From the NCBI GenBank assembly GCA_033961575.1, contig CM066740.1, positions 62,317,213 through 62,381,212 on the forward strand: 64,000 nt of DNA, given 5' to 3'. The DNA comes from Aselliscus stoliczkanus. Taxonomy: Eukaryota > Chordata > Mammalia > Chiroptera > Hipposideridae. The notes below the pieces were generated by a model that was not told the origin of the DNA, did not search any database, and saw nothing but the letters and a program-made list of their open reading frames with translations. Of the stretch, positions 11,611 through 21,005 are shown piece by piece (the first letter of the stretch is position 1; each line of letters starts with the position of its first letter). The position numbers and the translations under genes are program-made.

Positions 11611-12551
11611 ATGGGGAAACAAAGAAACATGTCACAAGTAAAAGATCAGAAGAAACCTCTAGAAATGGAACTAAATGAAACAGAGGGATCCAACCTTTCA
11701 GAGACAGAGTGCAGAACACTGATGATAAGAATGTTTAAGGAACTTAGCGAGGACATGAAAGAAGGATGGGGAAACCATAAAAAACAACCTGTTAGAACTA
11801 AAGAATACAATAACTGAAATGAAGAACACACTCGAAGGAATCACCAGTAGAGTAGATGAAGCAGAGGAGCAGATCAGCGATTTGGAAGATAAAATAGCAG
11901 AAATCATCCAGTTGGCACAACAAAAAGACCAAAGTATAAAAAACAATGAAAATAGTTTAAGAGCCCTATGGGACAAGGTGAAACACAACCATCTTCGAAT
12001 CATAGGAATATCAGAAGGAGAAGAGAAGAAGCAAGGGGTTGAAAATGTATTTGAAAAAATAATGACTGAAAACTTCCCTACCCTGGTGAAGGAAATCAAC
12101 ATACATGCCCAGGAAGTGCAGAGGGTTCCAAACAAGCTGAACCCAAACAGGTCCACACCAAGACACATCATAGTTAAAATGGCAAAGACAGAGACAGAAT
12201 CCTAGAGGCTGCAAGAGAAAGCAGCAGTTTACATACAAAGGAACTCCTGTTAGACTAACAGCTGACTTGTCTACAGAAACTCTGCAGGCCAGAAGGGAGT
12301 GGCAGGAGATATTCAACGTGACACAAAATAAAGGCCTACAACCAAGATTGCTCTACCCAGCACGGCTATCACTTAAAATTGAAGGAGAAATAAAGAGCTT
12401 CTCAGAAAAGAATCAGCTTAAGGAATTCATTACCACCAAGCCAGCACTGCAAGAAATGTTAAAAGGGCTTTTATATATAAAAGAAAGGGGTAAACAAGCT
12501 AACCCAGGAATACAAATAACAAAATGGCAATACATACGCACCTATCAATAA
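11611..12551 (+). pseudogene. Frameshifted L1 ORF1 (copy 1)
   Basis: It starts ATGGGGAAACAAAGAAACATG, the same start as the open ORF1 in copy 2, and is collinear with it. A one-base insertion near 11760, a 7-base deletion near 12186 and a one-base deletion near 12224 break the frame. The coiled-coil region, the RNA-binding core (around LRIIGISEGEEKKQG) and the C-terminal domain (ETLQARREWQEI, LLYPARLSLK) can be read in pieces. At the 3' end it reads past the position where copy 2 stops, suggesting that the ancestral protein was longer than the copy 2 product. Confidence 0.85.
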
Positions 12552-13095
12552 TCATTTTAAAGGTGAATGGGCTAAATGCTCCAATCAAAAGACAGAGAGT
12601 GGCTGAGTGGATAAGAAAATAGGACACATGTATATGCTGTTTACAGATGGAATAAGATATTTCATGCAAATGGAAATGAGAAAAAAAAAAGCTGGAGTAC
12701 CAATACTTATTTTGGACAAAATAGACTTTAAAATGACTACAATAAAAGACAGAGAAGGGCACTATAACCCTAATAAACATCTATGCACCCAACATAGGAA
12801 CTCCTAATTACATATAACAGATTTTGACAGACATAAAGACAGAGATCAACAGTAACACTATCATAGTAGGGGACTTCAACACCATTGTCACCAATGGACA
12901 GACCCTTTAGACAGAAAATCAACACAGAAAGAGGGGCCTTAAATGATACTTTAGACCAGCTGGACTTCGTTGATATTTTTAGAGCATTTCACCCTGAAAA
13001 AACAGAATATACATTCTTCTCAAGTACACATGGGACATTTTCCAAGATAGACCATGTAAGGCTACAAAACAAGTCTCAGTAAATTTAAGAAGTCA
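12544..13095 (+). pseudogene. L1 ORF2 endonuclease-domain remnant
   Basis: Frames in pieces give VNGLNAPIKRQRVAEW, GDFNT and FHPEKTEYTFFSSTHGTFSKIDH, which are the L1 apurinic-type endonuclease signatures (the N-terminal NGLN, the GDFNT block and the SKIDH block). Several frameshifts are present. It ends with tttaagaag...tcaagca, where the element jumps to the 3'UTR, so no reverse-transcriptase domain follows. Confidence 0.8.
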
Positions 13096-13106
13096 TGTCA
13101 AGCAGA

Positions 13107-13810
13107 TATAAAGGAAAAACTGATGGTTGCTGGCTGGGAGGGAGTAGAGAAGAGGGAGAGGGGGAAGGTTTTGGACAGTGTAGATGGGACTACAATGTTG
13201 CCACAGGGATATGGGGGCAGTTTTGGGAATGTAATTGATAATGTTGTGAAGAGACTATTATGTTGCGTGAAATAAGTCAGTCGGAGAAGGACAGGTACCA
13301 TGTGATCTCACTTGTGTGTGGAGTCTGAGTGACCGATGAAAGTAAACAGACTCGTAGATGTAGAGGAAAAACTGATGGTTGCTAGTTGGGAGGGGGGTGT
13401 GGATCGGGAGGAAGGGGAAGGGATTAGACAGCATAAATAGACAACTACAATATTGCCACAGGGATATGAAACACAGTTCGGGGAATATAATAATATTGTA
13501 ATAATTTTGTGGCGTGTCAGATAGTCACATGTCTTGTTAGGGAAACCACTTCATGGATGGAGTAGAGGCTTGATCACTGCACTGTACACCTGAAACTGAT
13601 GTTATATAGTATTGTATGCCAACTGTAACTGAATATGTGGATGGTTATGGGCTGTGGAGTATACTGTGGAGGGGAGTCAGGGGAGTTGTGATAGATATGT
13701 ATGATATGGGGGGGGGAGTAGGGTGGCGAACTGGGGGAGGGGGGTTGTCACTTTGGGGAGTAAAGAGTATAACTATTGCATTGTGTTGTACACCTGAAAC
13801 TAATAAAATA
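13107..13810 (+). repeat. Duplicated L1 3'UTR, copy 1
   Basis: Two tandem versions of the same 3'UTR segment. One starts gatataaaggaaaaactgat, the other (about 13355) gatgtagaggaaaaactgat; both continue TTGCTGG/AGTTGGGAGGG. G-runs at about 13390-13425 and 13687-13745 are typical of mammalian L1 3'UTRs. Confidence 0.75.
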
Positions 13811-13825
13811 AATTTTTTAAAAAAA

Positions 13826-14235
13826 GGGCAAATTGGTAGTTACAAATGAGTCACGGGGATGTCAAGTACAGTATGGGGAATATAGTCAATAACATGTGAA
13901 AACTATGCAGAGTGCTGGGGGGGTACTAGACTTATCGGGGAATCACTTCATAAATTATACAAATGTCTAACCACTATGCTGCACAACTGAAATTAATATA
14001 AAGTAATATTGAGTGTCAACTATAATTTTAAAAAAATAGTCACAGGGATATACAGTACAGCATGGGGAATATAGTCAATAATATTCTCATAGTTATATAG
14101 TGTCAGATGGGTAATAGATGGGTGTTATTCTCTGTGAGGTGTATAACTGTCTAATCACTAGGTTGCTTTGTACACCTGAATCTAATAATAAAAAATTAGA
14201 TAATATAAACTGACAAAATAAATAAATTATTTAAA
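13826..14235 (+). mobile_element. L1 3'UTR, right part of interrupted host L1
   Basis: It resumes the L1 broken at 10484: AAATTGGTAGTTACAAATGAGTCACGGGGAT, then GTACACCTGAA-type text. About 280 bp that should lie between 10484 and 13826, judged against 5226-5500 and 23395-23680, is missing. The last ~200 bp repeats the 3'UTR module (stems near 13850 and 14040). Confidence 0.75.
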
Positions 14236-14249
14236 AAATGAAAGAAAAA

Positions 14250-14665
14250 GGGCCAGCTGAGTGGCACACTGGTTAAGAGCTGGTTTGGGGATGCCAGCGG
14301 CCCCGGTTTGGATCCCACATATGAGGGCCAGTGACACTGGCCTCTACAGCTAAGATGGTGAACAACAGCTCCACCTGGAGCTGGGCTGCTGTGAGTCCCC
14401 AGGTCGGCATAGCTGCAGCGTGAGTGGCCGGCAGCCAGCGTGAGCTGCCAATAGCCGCGGTGAGCGACCGTCCAGAGGCCAGCGACTGATCTGCCTCATC
14501 CGGGAAGAGCACAATGACGATACCAACATAGACCAGTGAAGCAACGTCCTCCACAACTACACTGAAGAACAAAAAGACAGCAACTTGTCTGTTCCCCTTC
14601 CCCGATTCCCCAACACTGTTCCTCTCCCCCAATTCCCCAATAAAATCTTAAAAAAAAAAAAAAAA
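14250..14665 (+). mobile_element. Long composite SINE
   Basis: Head GGGCCAGCTGAGTGGCACAC, box B GGTTTGGATCCCACATATG, a body with TACAGCTAAGATGGTGAACA, and the tail CCCCAATAAAATCTT plus poly-A. A 10-bp direct repeat, gaaagaaaaa, flanks it (14240-14249; 14666-14675). It is inserted at the end of the host L1 tail. Confidence 0.9.
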
Positions 14666-14675
14666 GAAAGAAAAA

Positions 14676-15030
14676 ACGACTGTTGAGTTCACCAAAACTA
14701 AGGAAAATCTTAGAAGCTATCACAGCCAAGAGGAGCCTAAGCAGATAGGACTAAATATAATGTACTATCTTAGATGAGATCTAGGAACAGAAAAACATCA
14801 TCAGGTAAAAACTGAGAAAATGTGAATGAAGTATGGACTTCAGTGAATAATAATAATATATCAATATTGATTCATTAATTGTTACCCATGTACCACACTA
14901 ATGTAAGTTGTTAATAATACAGGAACTTGAGTATGGGGGATACAGAATCTTTCTGTAGTATCTTTAAAATTTTTCTGTAAATCTAAAACTATTTTAAAAT
15001 ACAGTTTTTATTTTAAAAATAAGAAAAAAA
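14676..15030 (+). mobile_element. Old L1-type repeat, right part
   Basis: The text TTTTTCTGTAAATCTAAAACTATTTTAAAAT followed by A-rich sequence is the 3' terminus of old mammalian L1 families. It is probably the end of the element interrupted at 9826. Confidence 0.5.
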
Positions 15031-15594
15031 TTTACTGATCTTTGGCACCTTTTCCATGCAATGACAAATTACTAACCATTTGAAACTTTAATAATCTTTA
15101 ATATTTAATATCTCCTGCTTGCTCAGATCCTTTTATCTCATGTTTAACATTTTCAAAATTAATACCCTTAGTATTTATTTTTCTCAGTTAATGATTTTTC
15201 TTGCAAGGGTGACTATAAGATGTAGGGCTTAGGACATGAACTGCATAAGTCTGGAAAACTGGCCTCAAATTGGATTACTCTATGTTTTTGAAAAACCTTC
15301 TACCCCCAGGGGAAAATAAGTCATGTACAAAGCAATAGTCAATGAATATTTCTTTAAAATAAATCACAACAAAACAAAACTATAATACTAAATCTCTCAA
15401 TCCCAAGAAAGCTCGCAAGAAAAATAAAATCTTCGTGTTCCCTTACCAACTCAAGACCATCAAACTGGGATGCAACTATTCAATAACTGATGGCTATTGA
15501 AAGATGGAATTTATCAACCATGCCAAAGTTGCAAGGTAATACTAACTACTCACTATGAAAGTTATATGACTTAAAAATAAAAGTGAATTTGGCC
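15031..15594. other. Single-copy AT-rich sequence
   Basis: No gene or repeat recognised. Confidence 0.4.
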
Positions 15595-15850
15595 ACAGAG
15601 TGGTGACAAATTTCAAGGATTGTGGGGAACTCCAGGACAGAATTCAGAATGTGACAAGAGAATCTAATGGTATTATAAATATGAAAGAACCTCACTGAAA
15701 GGAGTGGGAAGGTTCTGGACGAAGTAGCTTTGGAAATGAGTGGAATCTTTAAAACTAAAGATAGAAACACTCTTCTAGTTGATCAAGTTGTATCCCATAG
15801 GGGTACAGGTTAACAATTCTGAAACCACTACACATGTATAAACAGAAACT
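15595..15850 (+). repeat. Second copy of the 8535-8785 repeat
   Basis: It is collinear with 8535-8785 in the same orientation: GGAACTCCAGGACAGAATTC, CCTCACTGAAAGGAGTGGG, CCCATAGGGGTACAGGTTAACAAT, CACATGTATAA. It is a dispersed repeat, probably part of an old L1 3' region. An old local duplication is the alternative. Confidence 0.7.
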
Positions 15851-15870
15851 GGATTATAAAAAAAAAATTG

Positions 15871-15969
15871 GGGGCCGGCCGAGTGGCGCAGTGGTTGAGC
15901 GCTGGCTTGGGAGGCCAGCAGCCCCGGTTCGGGTCCCACGTTTTTAAAAAAAAAAAAAAAAAAAAAAAA
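15871..15969 (+). mobile_element. Short SINE, 3'-shortened
   Basis: Head GGGGCCGGCCGAGTGGCGCAG and box B GGTTCGGGTCCCAC are intact, but the element goes from box B straight into a poly-A tract, skipping the ATGAGGGCCAGTGACACTGCC segment. The tRNA-like part is among the cleanest in the window. Confidence 0.9.
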
Positions 15970-17654
15970 TTTGGATTCTGGAAAAATATTGCATTAAAAT
16001 AAATTCAACTTTAAGGTTCTATTGTTTAGTTTCTTTAGGGAAATAATTTACTTAAATAATTATATTCCATCTCTCTTCTCACTTTTCTCTCATTTTTCTA
16101 TATTTAGCATTATTGATTTTCAGCTTTAAATTTTACACAAGATTGCTATGAACTAACAAAGAGCTCTCATATTGCACTCAAAAAAAATATTTTGCAAATA
16201 GTTGAAGTTGGCCAGCCATAGTATTTACAGCTCTATTGGAAAATATAGTTACACATGCTTTAAAAAGAAAATATTTTTCTTTGTGGATCAAGTGATATTT
16301 GAAGACACTGAGGTATCAAACATGCATTTTTTTCCTCACTTGATTGTTCCTGTTTTGTTTTTCAATCTGAGTCAAACCCACTGTGTATCCGGGATAAACT
16401 AAACACAGGAAACTAATTAGTACTAAGTCCCTAATGTGCTAAGCCTTTTACGTGTTTCCCCCCATTTAATTTTCTCAATATCCTTATGAGATAATTATTA
16501 TTATACCATTTTTAATCTTGAGGAAAATGGACACAAAAGTATCTTGAACTACGTATTATATAGCCTTATATCTAGTACCTGTGGTTTTGAATTAGATCTA
16601 ACTGATCCCAAAACCACTCTGTTTCACTACATTGATCTGGGGTAAAATGTCATCCAGTGAACTAAAATCATTGAGAATAGAAAACTATAGAATTAATTTT
16701 CTTTGTATTTTTAATAAGAGATCTTTAACTGAGAAAAAAATTTAAGTGTTTACTGTTAACACCAGTAAAATAACTTGAACTGGAAATTTCAACTGACTTC
16801 TTTATATCACACAGATTTCTGGCATTTAGCAAAGGAGATTCTGTGGTTGTTCCCTTGAGCCCCAAGATGTCCATGCTACAGAGCAAAGGGCAAGAAAAGA
16901 GAGAATTAGGGAGAAATACCCTCTTCTTACCCTTCCCACACTCAAAAGAAGCCCAGTTGTTGGGGCATCCCAATCCAAAAATTCCAGCCAGAGTTCAAAC
17001 CAATGTATATGGCTGTGGTTGGCAGAAAGGGTAAACGGTGGGTAACATTATGTGTTTGGAGAGTAATGGAAATTTTCTTGCACTGAACATGGAATTCCAT
17101 GTGGCTATCGGTAAATAAGGGCAAGTACTGGGTTTTGTCTTGTAACATTGTACAAATATTTAAACTTATAGATTTTAAAAATAAGACAAATTTTAAATTC
17201 TTGTTGGGTTCTTTGAAATGGTTGGGACTAAGCTGCATGTTTCACAACTACATTATGAACAGAGTTTTGTACACAAATAAATGTGTATTTTCAGATGCCT
17301 GTTGGCCAAATGAGCGCCTACTCAACTGGAAAGTGCTGGTCATTACAAGAACTATCCTTTCAGGATATTTTTGTATGTGTGAACTGTCCTCTTGACATTC
17401 ATCCTTAGGTTTTATAAAACTATCTTCCATCTTTTTTCCACAAAATCCTACATTTATAACATTTGCATGTCAATACTTAGTTTTCCTAAATTTAAGTTAT
17501 ACTGGGGTTAATTAAATGTTTTCATGTGCTATATTTAAAAACAAATTGTAGTTGCATAAAATGCTTTTGACTTTTGATAAATTTAAAAATTTACATGTAA
17601 AAAATGAGAATATGAAAGACATATGGGTATGGGTTATTCATATTATAATTTACA
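15970..17654. other. Single-copy intergenic sequence
   Basis: About 1.7 kb with no recognised repeat or gene. The short frames (16202-16402, 16843-17034, 17099-17395) have no domain, signal or splice context I can identify. Confidence 0.45.
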
Positions 17655-17757
17655 GGGCCAGCTGAGTGGCGCTATGGTTAAGAGCTGGCTTGGGACCCCA
17701 GTTGGGATCCCACATATTTTTTAGAGGACACTGCCCTCTAAAAAATAAATAAATACT
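17655..17757 (+). mobile_element. Short SINE, degenerate
   Basis: Head AGGGCCAGCTGAGTGGCGCT, box B remnant GTTGGGATCCCACAT, then GACACTGCCCTCTAAAAAATAAATAAAT. It abuts a second SINE in the same orientation. Confidence 0.8.
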
Positions 17758-18464
17758 GGGCCAGCTGAGTGGCACATTGGTTAAGAGCTGGTTTGGGGGG
17801 ACTTCCGGTAAAATGGCGCAATAGACAGACGCTGTGCTAACTGCCTCCCAGGATCACACCAAAATTACAAGCAAATTTACAGCATTCAACCCTGGAGGTC
17901 CCTGGAACACTGGAGGAACAGAACCACTAAACGAAGAACTTAAAGAGGAGGCCACGTCGGGTCTGGTAGGATGGGCGGAGACGAGAGAGGGCGAGCCCCG
18001 TGAGGGAAGCCCCAGCCGTGGGAAGCTTGTCTGATTGGGGGAGAGACCCTCCGGCCGCACCCCAAGCTCACCAGCCCAGAGCTCCTTTGCCAGGAAGAGG
18101 AGTTCTAAGATAGCCGGCAATAAATTAGTAAGGACTCTCTTTGCTCAGCTCGGTGAGGCTAAGAGCGGCTGGAGAATCAGTGGGGCCGGCGCCCGGGCTT
18201 GCTCGCCGGTGAGCACTTACCTGGTTCCTGATGGAGGGAGTGGCTGTGTGAGCCGGGAGCCTGCGGGGACGGACTGAGCTGAGCACCTTTGGTGCAAAGG
18301 CTGGAGGTTTTTGGATTGTTGTTCCCGTGGTGCGGAGCTTGCACGCGAGTGGTGTAAGGAGGGCGCCATTTTGTCGGGCTTGGGCCCTCCCACGAAGGAT
18401 CAGGTCCGAGACCTAATTGGTCTGGTGGAATTGGCGAAGTGCGTGCGTGCGCGCGCGCGCGCAC

Positions 18465-18760
18465 CTGCGGCCTTGGATCCCCACCCTCCGCCCGGCTTAT
18501 ACTGCGTTGCCAGGGAAACATAGGGTGGTGCCCCCCCCCCCCCCGGCTCCTACGGCGGCTCACTGAGACCCGGGAGTGCGCGAGCCGCCTCGGATCCCGA
18601 CCCTCCACTCGGCTTGTGCTGTGTTGCCAGGGAAACGCCTAGTGGGAGTGATCCGACTCCAACAGGCTGCTCACTGAGACCCGGGAGCACGCAAGCCGCC
18701 TTGGGTCTCTGCTTTCCACACTGCGCTTGCAGAGTTGCCAGGCTGGTGATTGGTTGTCGG
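18465..18760 (+). repeat. Tandem ~115-bp units in L1 5'UTR (copy 2)
   Basis: Units starting near 18467, 18583 and 18699 share GCSGCCTYGGATCCC-like starts and GTTGCCAGG, parallel to copy 1. A C-run at about 18532-18544 has expanded inside the first unit. Confidence 0.7.
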
Positions 18761-18918
18761 GCTGCTCGGCCTGATCTGCGAGCGGCTGATTGGGACAGGC
18801 TGAGACTGGGAGTTCTCCTGGGAGTGTTGGGCCGTGAGCTGTGTGCCTGCATGATCCAGCCAGGGCTCTCCTGGTGATCTATCTAATACATCAAAGCAAT
18901 CCCAGAGCGACAGCCAGA

Positions 18919-19791
18919 ATGGGGAAACAAAGAAACATGTCACAAGTAAAAGATCAGAAGAAACCTCCAGAAATGGAACCAAATGAAATAGAGGGATCCA
19001 ACCTTTCAGAGACACAGTTTAGATCACTGATGATAAGAATGTTTAAGGAACTTAGCGAGGACATAAAGAAAGATAGGGAAACCATAAAAAACAACCTGTT
19101 AGAACTAAAGAATACAATAACTGAAATGAAGAACACACTCGAAGGAATCACCAGTAGAGTAGATGAAGCAGAGGAGCGGATCAGCGATTTGGAAGATAAA
19201 ATAGCAGAACTCACCCAGTTGGCACAGCAAAAAGACCAAAGAATAAAAAACAATGAAAATAGTTTAAGAGCCCTATGGGACAAGATGAAGCGCAACCACC
19301 TTCGAATCATAGGGATACCAGAAGGAGAAGAGAAGAAGCAAGGGATTGAAAAGGTATTTGAAAAAATAATGACTGAAAACTTCCCTACACTGGTAAAGGA
19401 AATCAACATACATGCCCAGGAAGTGCAGAGGGTTCCAAACAAGCTGAACCCAAACAGGTCCACACCAAGACACATCATAGTTAAAATGGCAAAGGTTAAA
19501 GACAGAGACAGAATCCTAGAGGCTGCAAGAGAAAGACAGCAGGTTACATACAAAGGAACTCCTGTTAGACTAGCAGCTGACTTGTCTACAGAAACTCTGC
19601 AGGCCAGAAGGGAGTGGCAGGAGATACTCAAAGTGACACAAAATAAAGGCCTACAACCAAGATTGCTCTATCCAGCACGGCTATCACTTAAAATTGAAGG
19701 AGAAATAAAGAGCTTCTCAGAAAAGAATAAGCTTAAGGAATTCATTACCACCAAGCCAGCATTGCAAGAAATGTTAAAAGGACTTTTTTAA
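18919..19791 (+). CDS. L1 ORF1 protein, open 290-residue frame
   Basis: This encodes an L1 ORF1p, the trimeric RNA-binding chaperone that packages L1 RNA in cytoplasmic ribonucleoprotein. I chose the ATG at 18919 (MGKQRNMSQVKDQKK) because it is shared with copy 1 and gives an ORF1p-like basic N-terminus; the frame is open farther upstream into the 5'UTR. A heptad-rich coiled coil covers about residues 45-120 (many E/K/L, ISDLEDKIAELTQLAQQKD). The RRM-like core starts around LRIIGIPEGEEKKQGI, followed by ENFPTLVKEINIHAQEVQR and TPRHIIVKMAKVKDRDRIL. The C-terminal domain contains ETLQARREWQEI and YPARLSLKIEGEIKSF. The frame ends LQEMLKGLF, about 20 residues earlier than usual for ORF1p, through a TAA formed in a T-run; copy 1 reads through at that point. 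Whether the product is functional is unknown. It lies in a non-autonomous L1 derivative, so it is not a host gene. Confidence 0.85.
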   Translation: MGKQRNMSQVKDQKKPPEMEPNEIEGSNLSETQFRSLMIRMFKELSEDIKKDRETIKNNLLELKNTITEMKNTLEGITSRVDEAEERISDLEDKIAELTQLAQQKDQRIKNNENSLRALWDKMKRNHLRIIGIPEGEEKKQGIEKVFEKIMTENFPTLVKEINIHAQEVQRVPNKLNPNRSTPRHIIVKMAKVKDRDRILEAARERQQVTYKGTPVRLAADLSTETLQARREWQEILKVTQNKGLQPRLLYPARLSLKIEGEIKSFSEKNKLKEFITTKPALQEMLKGLF

Positions 19792-19857
19792 TCAAAAGAA
19801 AGGGGTAAAGAAGCTAACCCAGAGAGACAATTTAAGAAGATTGATGTCATATCAAGC

Positions 19858-20580
19858 AGATATAAAGGAAAAACTGATGGTTGCTGATTGGGAGGGAGTG
19901 GGGAAGAGGGAAGGGGGAAGGTTTTGGACAGTGTATGTGGGACTACAATGTTGCCGCAGGGTTATGGGGGCAGTTCTGGGAATATAATTGGTAATGTTGT
20001 GAAGAGACTATTATGTTGTGAGAAATAAGTCAGTTGGAGAAGGACAGGTACCATGTGATCTCACTTGTGTGTGGAGTCTGAAGAACTGAGTGAATGATCA
20101 AAGTAAACAGACTCATAGATGTAGAGGAAAAACTGAGGGTTGCTAGTTGGGAGGGGGGGGGGGATGGGGGGAAGGGGGAAGGGATTAGACAGCATAAATA
20201 GACAACTACAATATTGCCACAGGGATATGAAACACAGTTCGGGGAATATAATAATGTTGTAAAAATTTTGTGGCGTGTCAGATAGTCACATGTCTTGTTA
20301 GGGAGACCACTTCATGGATGGAGTAGAGGCTTGATCACTGCACTGTACACCTGAAGCTGATATTGTATAGTATTGTATGCCAACTGCAACTGAATATGTG
20401 GGTGGTCACGGGATGTGGAGTATGCTGTGGAGGCGAGTCAGGGGAGTTGTGATGGATATGTATGATATGCGGGGGGAGTGGGGTGGCGAACTGGGGGAGG
20501 GGTTTTCACTTTGGGGGGTAAAGAGTATAACTATTGCATTGTGTTGTACACCGAAAACTAATAAAATAAAATAAAATAAA
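19858..20580 (+). repeat. Duplicated L1 3'UTR with G-rich tract, copy 2
   Basis: Tandem units begin at about 19858 (gatataaaggaaaaactgat) and 20119 (gatgtagaggaaaaactgag). Runs of 11, 6, 5 and 3 G residues between about 20153 and 20183 make a strong G-quadruplex candidate on the + strand. Confidence 0.75.
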
Positions 20581-21005
20581 TTAAAAAAAAAAAAAAAAAA
20601 AAGAGCTGGTTTGGGGATGCCAGTGGCCCTGGTTCGGATCCCACATATGAGGGCCAGTGACACTGCCCTCTACAGCTAACAACAACTCCACCTGGAGCTG
20701 GGCTGTGCGAGCCCCGGCAACGGTGTAGGCTGCAGCCCCTGCTGCAGTGGACTGCCATAGGCTACAATGAGTCGCCGACAGCCAGCGTGAGCGGCTGACA
20801 GTCAGCGTGAGATGTCAATAGCCGCGGTGAGCGACCATCCAGAGGCTGGTGACTGATCTGCCTCATCCGGGAAGAGCGCAATGATGATACCAACATGGGC
20901 CAGTGAAGCAATGTCCTCCACAACTAGACTGAAGAACAAAGAGACAGCAAATTGTCTGTTCCCCTCCCCCAATTCCCCAATAAAATCTTTTAAAATAATA
21001 ATAAT

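Larger units (their letters stand above)
10485..13825 (+). mobile_element. L1 deletion derivative (HAL1-like), copy 1
   Basis: The element starts with GGGGACTTCCGGTAAAATGG, the L1 5'UTR start also seen in copy 2. In order it has a GC-rich 5'UTR with about 110-bp direct repeats (roughly 11165, 11275 and 11385), a frameshifted ORF1 (11611-12551), part of the ORF2 endonuclease region (about 12544-13095), and a 3'UTR present as two tandem units (about 13107-13354 and 13355-13810) ending in an A-tail. The junction tcaagca|gatataaagg, joining early ORF2 to the 3'UTR at about 13100-13107, is identical in copy 2. Most of ORF2, including reverse transcriptase, is absent. There is no target-site duplication, and about 280 bp of the host L1 is missing at the insertion point. 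Confidence 0.85.
17799..20600 (+). mobile_element. L1 deletion derivative (HAL1-like), copy 2, with TSD
   Basis: A 2.8-kb element complete at both ends: start GGACTTCCGGTAAAATGGCG, GC-rich 5'UTR with tandem units, open ORF1 (18919-19791), a short ORF2 remnant (about 19829-19857, tttaagaagattgatgtc), the duplicated 3'UTR and a 20-base A-tail. Perfect 16-bp target-site duplications (17783-17798; 20601-20616) and a TT/AAGA-type cleavage site indicate ordinary target-primed insertion. The junction tcaagca|gatataaagg is the same as in copy 1. Copy 2 also lacks the endonuclease segment that copy 1 has between ORF1 and tttaagaag. With no reverse transcriptase it would depend on ORF2p from full-length L1. 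Confidence 0.9.
17758..21005 (+). mobile_element. Long composite SINE split by L1 derivative
   Basis: Its head (17758-17798, GGGCCAGCTGAGTGGCACAT) and body (20601-21005, from AAGAGCTGGTTTGGGGATGCC to CCCCAATAAAATCTTTT) join perfectly once the 2.8-kb L1 derivative is removed. The 16 bp aagagctggtttgggg occurs at both edges as the target-site duplication. The SINE is therefore older than that insertion. Confidence 0.9.

Noticed and set aside
15871..15945. Candidate tRNA gene
   Set aside because: Box A and box B are intact but the sequence is the head of a SINE, with no mature acceptor stem and with an A-tail after it.
18954..19631. 225-codon minus-strand frame
   Set aside because: It is the antisense shadow of the open L1 ORF1.
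10485..20600. Segmental duplication of a 3-kb block
   Set aside because: Flanks do not align, copy 2 has its own target-site duplication, and internal deletions differ; retrotransposition explains the pair better.
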